This document shows positions 25,212-36,168 of a stretch of DNA of 64,000 bases, piece by piece. Each line of letters starts with the position of its first letter. The stretch's first letter is position 1. Under the pieces are notes generated by a model. That model was not told the origin of the DNA. It worked only from the letters and a program-made list of their open reading frames with translations, and searched no databases. Made by a program: the position numbers and the translations under genes. The DNA is from Cyclospora cayetanensis (Eukaryota; Apicomplexa; Conoidasida; Eucoccidiorida; Eimeriidae), in NCBI RefSeq assembly GCF_002999335.1, contig NW_020312700.1, positions 248,001 through 312,000 on the forward strand, read 5' to 3'.

Positions 25212-28103
25212 ATGTTTGGTTCCACCAGTAAAAGGGGCACCTCCCTCTCGCCTGGAGACTCCGGACTGTATCCTGAGTTCAAGGTATCTCCTCCGGTGGT
25301 TCCCCTTACTGAAGTGGGGAGTCCGCGCCAGTGGTTCTTTGTTAACAACAAGGGCATCCCCGTGTGCTGCTACACTTGGGATGTGACCAGTGCCAAGGCC
25401 ACCGTGGTCCTTGTCCATGGCTATGGAAGCCATTGCATGTATGAGTGGCTTCGCACGGATACACCGGAGACTGTTCGCGAGACCGCCGAGCCGTTGGAGA
25501 ACTGCAACTCAAAGGACTCCCAGGGCACTGAGGAAGACCGCCACGAAGAGGTAAAATTTTCGTGGTCCTGCTGCAAACCAACCATCTCCGTTACTAGAAC
25601 TCGCGATGAAGCAACCTCCTCTTTGGGGTCTAGAGCTGCATCTATGAACGCAAGCGTGATTGCAACCAACGAAGGCGCTGGGGGCTCAGACGTCCTAAAG
25701 CAATCCATCTTCAATGTGCCAGGATCCAGTCCGGAACAACCTCAGATCCAAAGGGAAGATGTGATTCCGCAGAACGAAGCCCCCAAGCTATCCTTCACGG
25801 GCTCTTGGGTAGAGAGGTTCCTAAAGCGGGGATGGCGGGTGGTCGGGATAGACTTGCAGAGCCATGGTGCTTCACATGGGTGGGATGGCACCTCCTGCCA
25901 AGTACAGACATTTGACGACTTTGTACAAGACATCCGTACTCTTCTGCAGTCCGTCGCTAACGAATCTTCCCTCCCCATTTTCCTCGTCGGTACCGGCATG
26001 GGGGGCTGTGCCGTGATCAGAGCAGCAGAGCTCCTGTGCAAAGCAGGGATGCTCGGAAAGGCCACCCTCAAAGTAGCTGAAGGGGGCACTAAATCGCTGG
26101 CTGATGAGCACCAGCTGGCTGAGGAGTCGAAAGCAGCCACTGTATCCACGGCGAGTACTCACCGCGACCCTCAAGAAGCAGGACCCCAGAGGCCCCTTCT
26201 AGAAGGGCCCCTGGTTCCCACCTTGCGCGAGGGATCGGAGGCCCAGGAAACAGTCCAGAGTCCAATTAGTGCAGCGGCTGAGGCCATGGGCGCCTCCCAC
26301 CGAGTGATCCGGCAAAAACCCGTCCCTCTGGCAGGTCTGGTGCTGCTCTCTCCCCTCCTGGAGGCGCCTCAAGGGGAAGAATACCGTCCGAACTGTCTGA
26401 TATCGCCTTTCTTGGGTGTCTTGAAGGACTGGCTGCCGCATTGTGGCGTTGTACCTCGGCCGCAGAATGACCTATACCCAGACGTCGACGCTCTCTTCAC
26501 CCAGGACCGCAATACGTTCAAGGGCCCCTGTAGAATCAACTTGGGTATGGAGCTGCTTGATGGAGTGAAGGCTGCACAGGCAGACGCCTACTGGCTGCGC
26601 CGGCCCATCACGAGAGACGCCTTGATGCCCTTTAGCCTCTCAGATTGGGCCAAGCTGTTGCACCGCAAATCGGCAGAAAAGTCGCATACTGCGGAGGGCG
26701 GGGGCTCGCTCGTCAAGCGCTCCCTCAAAACGCATCAAGGGCTGCACCAAGAGGCTTGGGGGACAAACAATCACGAGAAGGCCCTTAAGCCAGTTGAAAG
26801 AGAAGCGCCGCAAGCACACTGGCTCTCAGTTCTAGTTGTGCAGTCGCTCGATGACACTGTTGTCCCTCCACTGGGCTCCGTGCGTTTTTTCGAAAGGCTA
26901 GGAGGACGGGCTAAACTTCCTGAGGCGTGGGCATCAATCCGACGAGAAGAGCGACGGCTAGAGCGGGAGGCGCGCCGCGCTATGAAGGCTGCAGAAGCTG
27001 AAGAAGTTAAAAAACAGGAGGAAGAAGAAGCTTCTCAGGAGGATGCCGGGAAAGTTGAGTGGGGTCACAGGTCGTCCGCCGCCTTCGAAGCAGAGTTCCT
27101 CTCAAGGGCTGCCGAGAGAATGGAGAACCAGGCCCTCTCCGACTTGCGGAATGCAGAGATTGCATCGCGGATTGCAGAAATGGCTGCCGCAAGTGAAGAA
27201 GTGAATGACGAGGCACAGGGATTCATGCAAGTTGCAGTGGATGCTATCAAGTCAGCCTCCGATATCATGAAGCGGGCCAGTACTCTGGGGAGGCTGGCAT
27301 CCAGTGCAGAGACGCGCTTGGCTACCGCGAATGGAGAGGCTGACCTGGCGCAGGCTTTTGCGAGGATGGGAATGATGAGCAAAAGCTTTGAAACCCTTCA
27401 AACTCAATCCAGGCTTGAAGTCATGGATAGTCCTACGGCCGAGAGTGGGACGGACTGCACAAGCGTGGGCGAAAGCTCAGCATGCGAATCGCAACCTGAC
27501 GAGACAGTAGAGGTTCAGGATCACCAGCAGGTAGTGGAAGATAAGGCACCTGAAGTTTCAAGCCAGGCCATGTGTGGGTGCTGCACAGGCAAGCAGACTG
27601 CTGATGGAAAGCGGTCCAAAATGTCGAAACGAAATCATGGCAGTAGCAACTTCTTCGCGTGCTGCACACCTGGCATGAAACCCGAAGGAAAGAAGCAGCC
27701 AGCAGGGCTATACTGGAAGCGCAAGAGGTGGGGAGCCGTGGAAGGTTTTGTAGTTGATGAACATGGCTGCATGGTGAAAGTAGATGATGCCGATGCACTC
27801 ATGAAAGAGGTGCGAGCAACCGGTTTGGACCCCCTGCCAGAAATTGACTTGCAAACTGAAGGTAGCACGGACGAGGAGCTCGAAACAGAGCTGCCTGCAG
27901 ACGATATTGAGGAGAAGTTCTCCACGATCACTAACATTGCTGAAGACGGTGCGTTGCAGCTGTGGCTGTTGAGAGGGCATTGTCACATGCTAACGAAGGA
28001 ACCAAGAAATGAAGAACTACAGTTGGACATCATTGATAGGTTCATAGAACCAACAATTTCTCGTCTGTGCAAGTCAGAGGGAAGTCACCAGGTGTCGGCT
28101 TAA
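25212..28103 (+). CDS. Alpha/beta hydrolase, lysophospholipase/monoglyceride-lipase-like, nucleophile Ser absent
   Basis: This is one uninterrupted 963-residue ORF, unlike its intron-rich neighbours. ATG at 25212 is preceded by AAAA. Family blocks: ATVVLVHGYGS (about 63-73, oxyanion HG), GSWVERFLKRGWRVVGIDLQ and SHGASHGW, then FLVGTGMGG at 257-265, VLLSPLLEAP, VVQSLDDTVVPP with the acid Asp at 547/548, and GHCHMLTKEP with the His at 923/925. Apicomplexan PST-A and monoglyceride-lipase relatives normally have GXSXG at the elbow; here it is Gly-Thr-Gly262-Met-Gly, so the nucleophile Ser is Gly while Asp and His persist. Long inserts separate the blocks: about 90-195, 280-370, and a charged coiled-coil-like plus Cys-rich (MCGCCTGK, FFACCTP) insert at about 580-870. 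It is probably a pseudoenzyme or has a different nucleophile. Confidence 0.88.
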   Translation: MFGSTSKRGTSLSPGDSGLYPEFKVSPPVVPLTEVGSPRQWFFVNNKGIPVCCYTWDVTSAKATVVLVHGYGSHCMYEWLRTDTPETVRETAEPLENCNSKDSQGTEEDRHEEVKFSWSCCKPTISVTRTRDEATSSLGSRAASMNASVIATNEGAGGSDVLKQSIFNVPGSSPEQPQIQREDVIPQNEAPKLSFTGSWVERFLKRGWRVVGIDLQSHGASHGWDGTSCQVQTFDDFVQDIRTLLQSVANESSLPIFLVGTGMGGCAVIRAAELLCKAGMLGKATLKVAEGGTKSLADEHQLAEESKAATVSTASTHRDPQEAGPQRPLLEGPLVPTLREGSEAQETVQSPISAAAEAMGASHRVIRQKPVPLAGLVLLSPLLEAPQGEEYRPNCLISPFLGVLKDWLPHCGVVPRPQNDLYPDVDALFTQDRNTFKGPCRINLGMELLDGVKAAQADAYWLRRPITRDALMPFSLSDWAKLLHRKSAEKSHTAEGGGSLVKRSLKTHQGLHQEAWGTNNHEKALKPVEREAPQAHWLSVLVVQSLDDTVVPPLGSVRFFERLGGRAKLPEAWASIRREERRLEREARRAMKAAEAEEVKKQEEEEASQEDAGKVEWGHRSSAAFEAEFLSRAAERMENQALSDLRNAEIASRIAEMAAASEEVNDEAQGFMQVAVDAIKSASDIMKRASTLGRLASSAETRLATANGEADLAQAFARMGMMSKSFETLQTQSRLEVMDSPTAESGTDCTSVGESSACESQPDETVEVQDHQQVVEDKAPEVSSQAMCGCCTGKQTADGKRSKMSKRNHGSSNFFACCTPGMKPEGKKQPAGLYWKRKRWGAVEGFVVDEHGCMVKVDDADALMKEVRATGLDPLPEIDLQTEGSTDEELETELPADDIEEKFSTITNIAEDGALQLWLLRGHCHMLTKEPRNEELQLDIIDRFIEPTISRLCKSEGSHQVSA

Positions 28104-31100
28104 TCGTGTCTACCGGACAGCCGTTTAGGATATGGTAGATAGAACGCTTAGAGTGTCACGGAGCTGTGAAGTTTAGCAGACGTACGCGGCAAACTGGATG
28201 CAACTTCCAGTGAAAGTGCAGGGATCGGTGAAACGTCGCTGACCCATTTCAATTGATGTTTTACTGACGGCAGCGTATTTCTAGGGCACAAATTCATGGT
28301 AGATTTATGAGCCTCCATGAATGAAAGCTGTCATAATCTAGGCCTCACTAAAATACATACCACGGAGGACGCGTGGCAAAATCTTCAAATAGTATGAGCT
28401 TATCCGTATCTGCATGAATTATCGCGCTCATATGCCTTCCTCTGCGTGCTTTTTCATGATTTCCAGCCATTTACATGGTCATATGTGCACATTTTCCTGT
28501 CCAGTTCTTGACGTCCAGTTTGCAGAGTCTCATGGGGGAACTCGGTAAGGGGAACGTGGCGAACGAGACGTTCCCAGACTAATTGGTTGATTGTTTTATG
28601 CATACGCATAAATATGTTTTCTTCTATGGCAATTAAGACTAGGCCGACACTACTTCAGCTGCTGGGGGAATTCATCCCCTCGTGGGCGATCAAAATGGAA
28701 TCCGCGAGTGGGCAATCAAAATGGAATCCGCGAGTGGGCAATCAAATGGAATCCACCAGATTCTGAACTTCTGCCGGAAGGTATCTCTTCCAGTTTCTGG
28801 TGCCACCAAGCCAAATAAGAGCATGGCAGAGATTAAACGCTTGTCTTTTCGGTTTTAAGCATTTGAGTACACGTAGGGATAATTTAACAAGAAATATTGG
28901 GCAATCAATTTCTATTTGTACAGGGTAGGTTTTCTCGTAGTCCACATATTACTACGTGTCGCCCTACAGCACGCACGTAGCGTGTGTTGCTATTTGGCGA
29001 TTATGCATGGGAGCCTATGGTCGTCTAATTCAGGCTGACGCGTGGTCATCGTCAGTGCTGGCGGGCTACTGAGGGCCGTAAATGCTGTTCTCCTCTTGTC
29101 GAAAAGTATGTTTTATTTTGCCGTTGCTTCGGCTGCTATTTCTTCATGACTCAGTGGGCCTGGTGAGCAGTGTAACTGGATTCTCACCCTTATACAGTTA
29201 AAAACGTGAGAAATTTACACGAACGATGGCCCGTTTTCATTGAGAGACTTGGGAGCACTCCTGAGTTTCTACAGATATGTTTGGCCTGTTATGTATAGCG
29301 GCTTCAGTTATGACTTCGCTGGCCAGCATTGCCTTTGTAAGATGCAACCGATTTTTCTTGTACTTCAGCCCAATGAAGGCGTATGTATTTCCGCGAGTGC
29401 TCCAACTTCGGTTCATGCAGGATTCGTAAAAATGGAAGGACTCACTACGCTACCCACACATGAAGAGTGATCAACTGCGTTTGAGCTGGTAGTGCTGTTA
29501 CTCGTCCACTGTGGCGGAGGAGCTGGCGAAGCCTGCAACCGCAAGGCAGTTAGACGATAAGTAGAAAGAAAAACGTCATAAAAATGTGAGGCCTCTCAAT
29601 TTATCTTGGTAACGCAGCTTGGCAGAGCAAACTGTGCGGTACTAAGCGGAAAATCCGAGAATGCGCCGAGAAGTGAGTGGTTCTGGAGCCGCAAAAAGTC
29701 TGTGTACTTCTCCAAAACATTTCTCCGGTATCTAGCTTGAGCGCACATTGACACTCAATTTGCTGATAAAGCTCCACAAAACTCCTGCCAAAAAATTGAA
29801 TTAGGAAGGGGTGTTTTTGCAGCGTGTTAGCGAAGTCGTGTCGGTATTACAGGTGTTGGAGTGATTGATCTATTGTGTTAATCAAGAAGAAGATGAAATT
29901 GTGTCGACCACCAATTGGCAATATTATATGAAAAAATCTAGTACAAGTTTTGGCACGGATAACAAGTCTTCAAAGGGAATTTGATGAGGCAGCTGTAGTG
30001 TTACAGCTGCGGTCTCCAGAGGGTAAGGATTTTGTAAGCTTCTGTGCTCTGGGAGAGAAGGTGCATATGCTTTCAAAAAACCCATCCACCATTTAAATGG
30101 AAATTGACACTAGTCTGCAAACATGAGGGGAAGGGAGTGCCTGATTATAGATGGCGGTACCCGCAGGTTTCAATGGGCATTCACAGAATCACTCAGCATA
30201 CCGACACAAATTATTAGTTCCTCAAATCTTACAGACCGACACCACAAATCCCTAGCGGCGCACAACTGCCCATGCCACGCAGCCGACGAATAGCACCAAT
30301 TTTCCAAAGCAAAAACCATTCGTTGCAAGGGTGTAAATCCAAGGGCACTTTGGCCCCAGTCAAGGGAGTCTCGCCATATTAGACAAAAGCCTACTGTCAG
30401 TAACACTAGGCTCAGTTCATCAGCTTAAAACGCATTCTCTACACCAGTTTTTGCATGTAACAACTGTGGGGCGTGAAGCAAAGCCAACGACACTTCTAGG
30501 TAGGACTTGTATTTCGGGCGGTACGTGTAGGATACAGGAAAGTGAGGTGTCACAAAGCCATGTGCATGAGAACAGAAACATCATGTTCTGCAAATAGTGA
30601 CAAGCTCCTGTTTTCGATCCTCAACACGCACACAAGGTGTGAAAGCGTGGCACCGTGACCCCTAGGGTCTGAGGATCTTTACGCTAGACACGCCAGGAGA
30701 CATAGCACATGGACAACTGGCCTACGGTAGCCAGGTGCTCATAGACAGGTTGCCTCACGGACCGTTGACCTAGCTTCTTTTCCTCTCCCGAGACAGAATT
30801 CTTAAAGTGCCTGATTGCCCACCCTTCTACAGAGCACGTGAGCCAAGCGAAGACCGTCTCAGGGCAGGTTGGTCCTACTTACTTATGAACTGGGGACTGT
30901 CGTAGCTATTCTATTCAGCATGGGGAGGGCAGCAGTCCATATTTCGGGTTCTATGACGCTAGGTAAAGCGCCACTACGGGGCGACGCCACCCTCTGTCCT
31001 GGTAAGTACACGCTGCACCACCAAAATACATGCTCAGCACGAGGCAACGGTTTTCACCGTATTGTGTACCCCTACAGTTCGTTTTTCCTCGTTAGAAGCA

Positions 31101-31710
31101 GATTCCTAAGTGCAGCTCGACGGTGATCGATGTTCAATCTGCTACACCTGAGGAGCCATTGTAGCTGTACCGCTCTCACCCAAGCCTTAAAGGTTTAGCT
31201 ATCTCCGTACCACGACGCAATACAGCGCAGCCTTCATCATATTTAATATTCGTTTCTCTTCGTCCTGGCCCTCAAAAAGAGCCAAAGCACCCCGATCTAG
31301 CCCCATTTCTATCTTTTTCGCAAGGTTCCAGATATTTGTAAAATACCAATACCTGTGCAGGGACACGTCTCATTTGTATGAACCGCTATTCTGACACTTC
31401 TGCGCCTTCCTGTTCCGGCATAAACGTCCCCAATTACACATGCTTGTGCCAACGAATCGAAATTCGCCGAAGAACGACATATGCACTCAAAGTTGCATAC
31501 GCATGTACACTTACCCAGTTCTGAATACATACCAAATCTATGAATACAAGTAGGTAGACCAAAGGCGTGCCCGCTGTTACTCTAGCATCAGGCAGGGTTT
31601 CCGTGCCAACGAGCCAATGCAGCAACACGCACTGCTGCAGCCAGGCCCTTCCGTCTGTGATGTGCTGCAACAGCAGCACCAGATTCCCATGCCGCTGCAT
31701 CGGCATTCAT
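28104..31710. other. Gene-poor intergenic region
   Basis: No ORF over about 85 codons shows coding character. The region contains the 26-bp tandem repeat at 28681-28757 and the 3' ends of the convergent hydrolase (+) and Herp-like (-) genes. No mobile-element termini were recognised. Confidence 0.6.
28681..28757. repeat. About three tandem copies of a 26-bp unit
   Basis: The phrase GTGGGCAATCAAAATGGAAT recurs in three adjacent copies. Copy 1 has GTGGGCGATC and copy 3 lacks one A in the A-run. The repeat lies in noncoding DNA downstream of the hydrolase. Confidence 0.9.
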
Positions 31711-34395
31711 TCACTGCTGGAGTGGAACCCCCTCCGGCTCTGCAGCAGATGTAGCACTAACTGATGCAGGGGATGTTCTCTCCGTTTCCACAGCGTCTCC
31801 CTCTTCTTCCTCAGCCAAGCCCTCATAGTCAATAAGCAAATCAGGATTTGGATTCCATGAGGGAATGGTGGTTAGGAAAAACATTGCGACTCCTTGATAC
31901 AAAGCCCTCTTCCAGTAAGGCGGAATCGATGCAGCCTCTCTTCGGCTCGCCTGACTTACATTTTGCCCCTCTGCAGCACTGTGGATACCTGGAGGCCCCT
32001 CATCCAATACAAGTGTGGGTGTCTCGTTGGACTGACCCCGAGCACGAAGGCCCTGAGAATCTTCATCTACGCTGCTCACCCATGCCCTGTTGCTGTTGCT
32101 GCTATTGCTGCTAGAATCACCGCTGCTAGAAGAGCCATGAACTGCACTGCTGTCGCCACTGCTGCTGTTAGCACTGCTGCTGCTGCTTGCTGCAGCAACA
32201 CCACTGGGTTGATCTGGGGTAATATCCGCAGGTACCGGTGCTTCTCCTGACGGGAACCACGCAGCACCTTGGCATATATCCTCCAATACCAGTTCTATAG
32301 GTATACATCTTAGAGCAGACGAAGGAGGAGGGGACTTCCACAAGCAGCAAACTGCAAGGAAAACATGACCTACCTTCGAACGGACGGCCCACAGACGCAT
32401 GCAGTCGCTGCTGCCGCAGCCGTAGACGCTGCAGAGGCCTTCGCTCTCGTCGCCCCCTCAACTGTGCCATTGTCTGAGCATCCACAGTATGTACAACTAA
32501 ACAGCATATGGATTCGGCAAAGCCTTGAGGGGCCCGACAGAGAGGCGAGAGTGCGTCTCGTAACGTGCTGATATGGAGGCAAGGTGCGGGTGTCAAGGAA
32601 AGTGACTTTGATGCTCGTGATAGCGCGACAAAGAAGCAGCTGAATCCTATGGGGTTGCCTCACCGCTTCAAACGGTTGCCTATGGCTTGTGCTTGTGATC
32701 AGATCGATGATGGGGTTAAATGCCCCGTTGGTGTGGAGGAGAGCCACCACGAGACAACAAACGTATACCCACTTTCCAGCATCAAAGAGAAACAGCAAGA
32801 CCAGTAGCTTCAGGTACATTACCATAAAACGTAGTCGCCAAGGGGCCTGCTGCTGCGGACGCTGCTGCTGTTGCTGCTGTGCTTGCTGCTGTGGTTGTTG
32901 CTGCTGCTGACTCGCTGCTGCAGCCACGGAAGGCACTGTTGAAGCGTCGGCAGATCCTGAGGATTCCGTGATTCCACTAGGAATAGAGCTGCCAGTCGTT
33001 GCTCCCGAATATAGCTGCTGTTTCTGCTGGCAAGCATTGTCCTGCAATACACATGAAGGCACCAACGCAACAGGAGCACATGATACAGCAACGCGCGCGG
33101 GATGCGAACAACCATGTGCAGCATGCGCTAAGGCTTGCAAGTGCTTACATCTCTGCTGCTTCCGCCGCTCTCGCGTGCCGGCGCAGCAACATCGCTTTCA
33201 AGCAGAGAGGCCCCTGTAGTGCTCCCCAAGAGGCCAGGTCCTGAAGGGGGCCAGAAGCTCGCCATCCTGCTGCTGTCAGTGTTGCTGACGAGTTTGGCTA
33301 CCGTCGCCCTCTGTGTCGCTACCAGCAGCCTCAACTGAAGCTGTGAAGCAAATGAATGCCAGAGACGCAGCTGCCCTTCGTACACCGCGGCCATCATTAT
33401 GGCTTCCGCATGCCTCTGCATCCACGAAGTGCCACCAGCGAGAAACTCCGAAGGGGCCCCCGTTAGGGGGTCCACGAAGGCTGGCGCCGGGGAACCGTAC
33501 ATACTTGAAACAGGCGCACAACAGGAGGCCCCTATATCCGCGAAATCCGCAGGATGACAACGCAGCCTTTCTGGGAAATGGATGTGAGCTGCACCTGCGG
33601 TGACGGGCTCTGTACGTGCAAGGAGGGGTGGCTGTGCACCTGCGGACTTCTCATCTGTTATGGAGGTGGAGGACTCTAGAAGCTCTTCCAATGGTCGCTG
33701 GTATGCTAACGGCTGCTGAGACTCTGCTATGTGCTGATGCAAGGCAGCTACTTGATGCATGCGTTGAAAGAGGTGCTGCCGCAACCCCGCCAAGGAGGCG
33801 ACAGCAGCAACGTGACCCTCAAGTCCCTGATCCTGCAGGGCTTCAGAAGAGCCGGATGATTCGGGAAATGGGTCAATTGGGGGAAATACAAGGGGTAGAG
33901 GGGTGTAGGGACCCCCTACAGCCGCCACGGGCTTTTGCTGTTGTTGCATTATTCCGACGCACCGCGCTTCGCCGCAGCGGCAAGAAAATAGCCGCCCCGT
34001 AGCCGCTGCGTCAGCGGAAACAATTACAAAAGACACCAGCGGGCCTGCTGTCTTTCAAGGTGCTGCTCACGCTGCAGTCATGCGGCATGTGATCGCCCCC
34101 TACCAGCGGGAGCATGCAGAAACTACAGATGGGCAATATTACCCTTGTGCCTGCCCCAAGCGCCCCTAGTTTTACGCATCTGGATGCGCAAGAGGAGCAG
34201 CACCCACAAAAAAGGAGCTGCTACAAGTATCAGCAACCAGTCAGCAGCGCGGGCACCAGTGGCAGCACGCGAGACAAGGGGCTCCGTGTCCTTCCGCAAT
34301 GTATGAGATTGCTCTGGTTCAATGGCACACAAAACAAGAACAGCACAAAAACTGCTGAAAGAGAACTTCGGGGAAGGCCTTAACCCTGTAGCCAT
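31711..34395 (-). CDS. Herp-like (HERPUD-type) membrane protein, 5 exons
   Basis: Phase-consistent exons in gene order: 34395-34143, 34005-33149, 33041-32664, 32473-32374, 32351-31711, giving 742 residues. Order of features: an N-terminal hydrophobic start, a transmembrane segment WLLILVAAPFLWVLLLL at about 50-70, a long Gln/Ser/Pro-rich linker, a poly-Gln block, a membrane hairpin (FMVMYLKLLVLLFLF, then WVYVCCLVVALLHTNG), Ser/Asn runs, and a C-terminal amphipathic block YQGVAMFFLTTIPSWNPNP. The hairpin, linker and C-terminal block resemble the C-terminal half of Herp, an ER-associated-degradation scaffold of HRD1 complexes. No N-terminal ubiquitin-like domain was seen, so either this is a divergent Herp or the family call is wrong. 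The start ATG is the first in its exon; an additional 5' exon cannot be excluded. Confidence 0.55.
32863..32925 (-). repeat. CAG tract (plus-strand CTG) encoding poly-Gln in the Herp-like protein
   Basis: On the minus strand, mixed CAG/CAA codons give several Gln runs just before the membrane hairpin. Confidence 0.85.
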
Positions 34396-36168
34396 AGCCT
34401 ACAGCGTCTGCGCTTCGCCTGTTACCTTATGCAGCTCCACGGACCTGGGGCTGCCTTGACCGCCACCTTCCTCTTTCATGTCACCCTGTGTGTCTTTCTT
34501 CTTGCTTTCTAACATCCTTCAGAGAGCAGCGATCTCTCTTGTTTTCGTACTCTGCTATCATCACGCCGATTTGGCCGTGAGGTACACATGCTGTGAAGGC
34601 GTTGCAATAAATTCTGGAGAGCAAGCAATGCCAGTGTACACATATAGCTACCTTGGGGGAAAGAAGTCGTCCATCACGCGGCCGCAGTCGTCGTCCATTT
34701 CCCATTTTAGCCAATGGGAAACAGACCCGTCTTTGAGGGTCGTGCTGATGTACAAGGATACATTAGTTCACTGCTTACCACAATGAGGCATCACCCGGTT
34801 CGCACGGTGGGATTTCCGGAGCCGAGCGCGCTAAACGAGCAGTTGGTCATGTAGTCTTATCATGCTCAACAGCCAGGAATGGAACGCCCTTCGGGAAGGG
34901 CGTTCCTCTTGCCTGCTTATGTAGCGGGCTTAACTAATCCAAGGCACTTATAATACATCAGTGATGCTAACCAAGAACCAGTAGACAATGTACAAATGGC
35001 TTTGGCTGCTCTTGCATCGCACTTGCCGAAGAGCAGCGGGATCTTGTTATGACAAGCGTTAGCATTGAGTAGCTGTGCGCTACATGCTATGTGTGTAATG
35101 AGCGCTCCATCAAAGGTCTCCATAGGGGGACACCATGTCACAGACTCGACATAAACTTCATGTAAACTTAATAAGTGATCTCAAACAGATGTCGCTTGGC
35201 TCTGCCCATGCCTCTCAGATATACAACATGACGAACAAGATACAGCCCCGACGCCCCTAGTTGTGCCCTCCAAGCACTCATAGTATTCGAGGCTACGTGC
35301 ACGCAACAACAAGCGCACATGCACACACCGTTGCTTTATCTAACATCGAGATAACGGTACTATGCAACAATAAGCTCTGTGAACGGCCAAACCAACGAGG
35401 CTATGCCATACGGGACTAACTCTCAGTTAAAAATAACTAGTGTAGAAGAGAGTGTTTTTGTGCAGTTTACCCGCTACACTAATTGTTCAGCACCGTTATA
35501 TGCTGGTGGGAGTGAGTAGAACATCCGCAGGCTCAAGCCCCTGCTGTGCCCATTAGCGCAGTGGTAATCACAAAGTACGCATGCTTACTGCCACTGCTGT
35601 TAGCCTAACTGTTCATGCAGATGGGAGTAAAAACCTGTCGCTTGATGCTTTTTACATCTAAGTATGGTGAGGAGCTGCGGCCTTTACTCACTTCTCCCGG
35701 AGGAAAGAGAGTGAATGTAGGTCCGTCCACGTTCAGACAAGGGCCACATAGCCGGGTATCAGCTAGCTACTGCGCAGACTCGTGGCTTTTTGTGCGGAAG
35801 GTGTATGTATGTGCAGTTGACAGTAACGTCATAAACGCGGCGCGGTAAGATCAGGTGGCACAAGAAGGGTACAGAAAGGACTAGATAGCTGACAGTCCAG
35901 AATGCGATTGCATTCCGCTGGGGGCCCATCAAGAAGGCCGAGTATCACCCGTCCCAGCAGTAAAACTCTCCGCTGGGAGGCCCCGAAAACTGCATTGGTT
36001 GAAAAGTGTGCATGTGTTTGTACGAGAGCACTCTGAAAGCGCCCTAAAACTACACTAAAACCTCCCGTAATTGCCCCTCCCGTTTCCTACATAATTCCTT
36101 TTGGGGCCTCCTCCACTCCGGAGAATCGACGAGGGCTGTTTGGTCTCCCCGTGCGGGTGTGCATGCCG
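34396..36168. other. Intergenic region between Herp-like gene start and tRNase Z 3' end
   Basis: Contains a strong hairpin at 34881-34906 and a short minus-strand coding-like segment near 34660-34760 (includes GSVSHWLKWEMDDDCG) bounded by plausible splice sites but not attached to any gene. Nothing else is supported. Confidence 0.4.
34881..34906. repeat. Perfect 11-bp inverted repeat with CGGG loop
   Basis: GGAACGCCCTT and its exact reverse complement AAGGGCGTTCC flank a 4-nt loop. It sits in intergenic DNA and would form a very stable hairpin in RNA of either strand. Confidence 0.9.
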
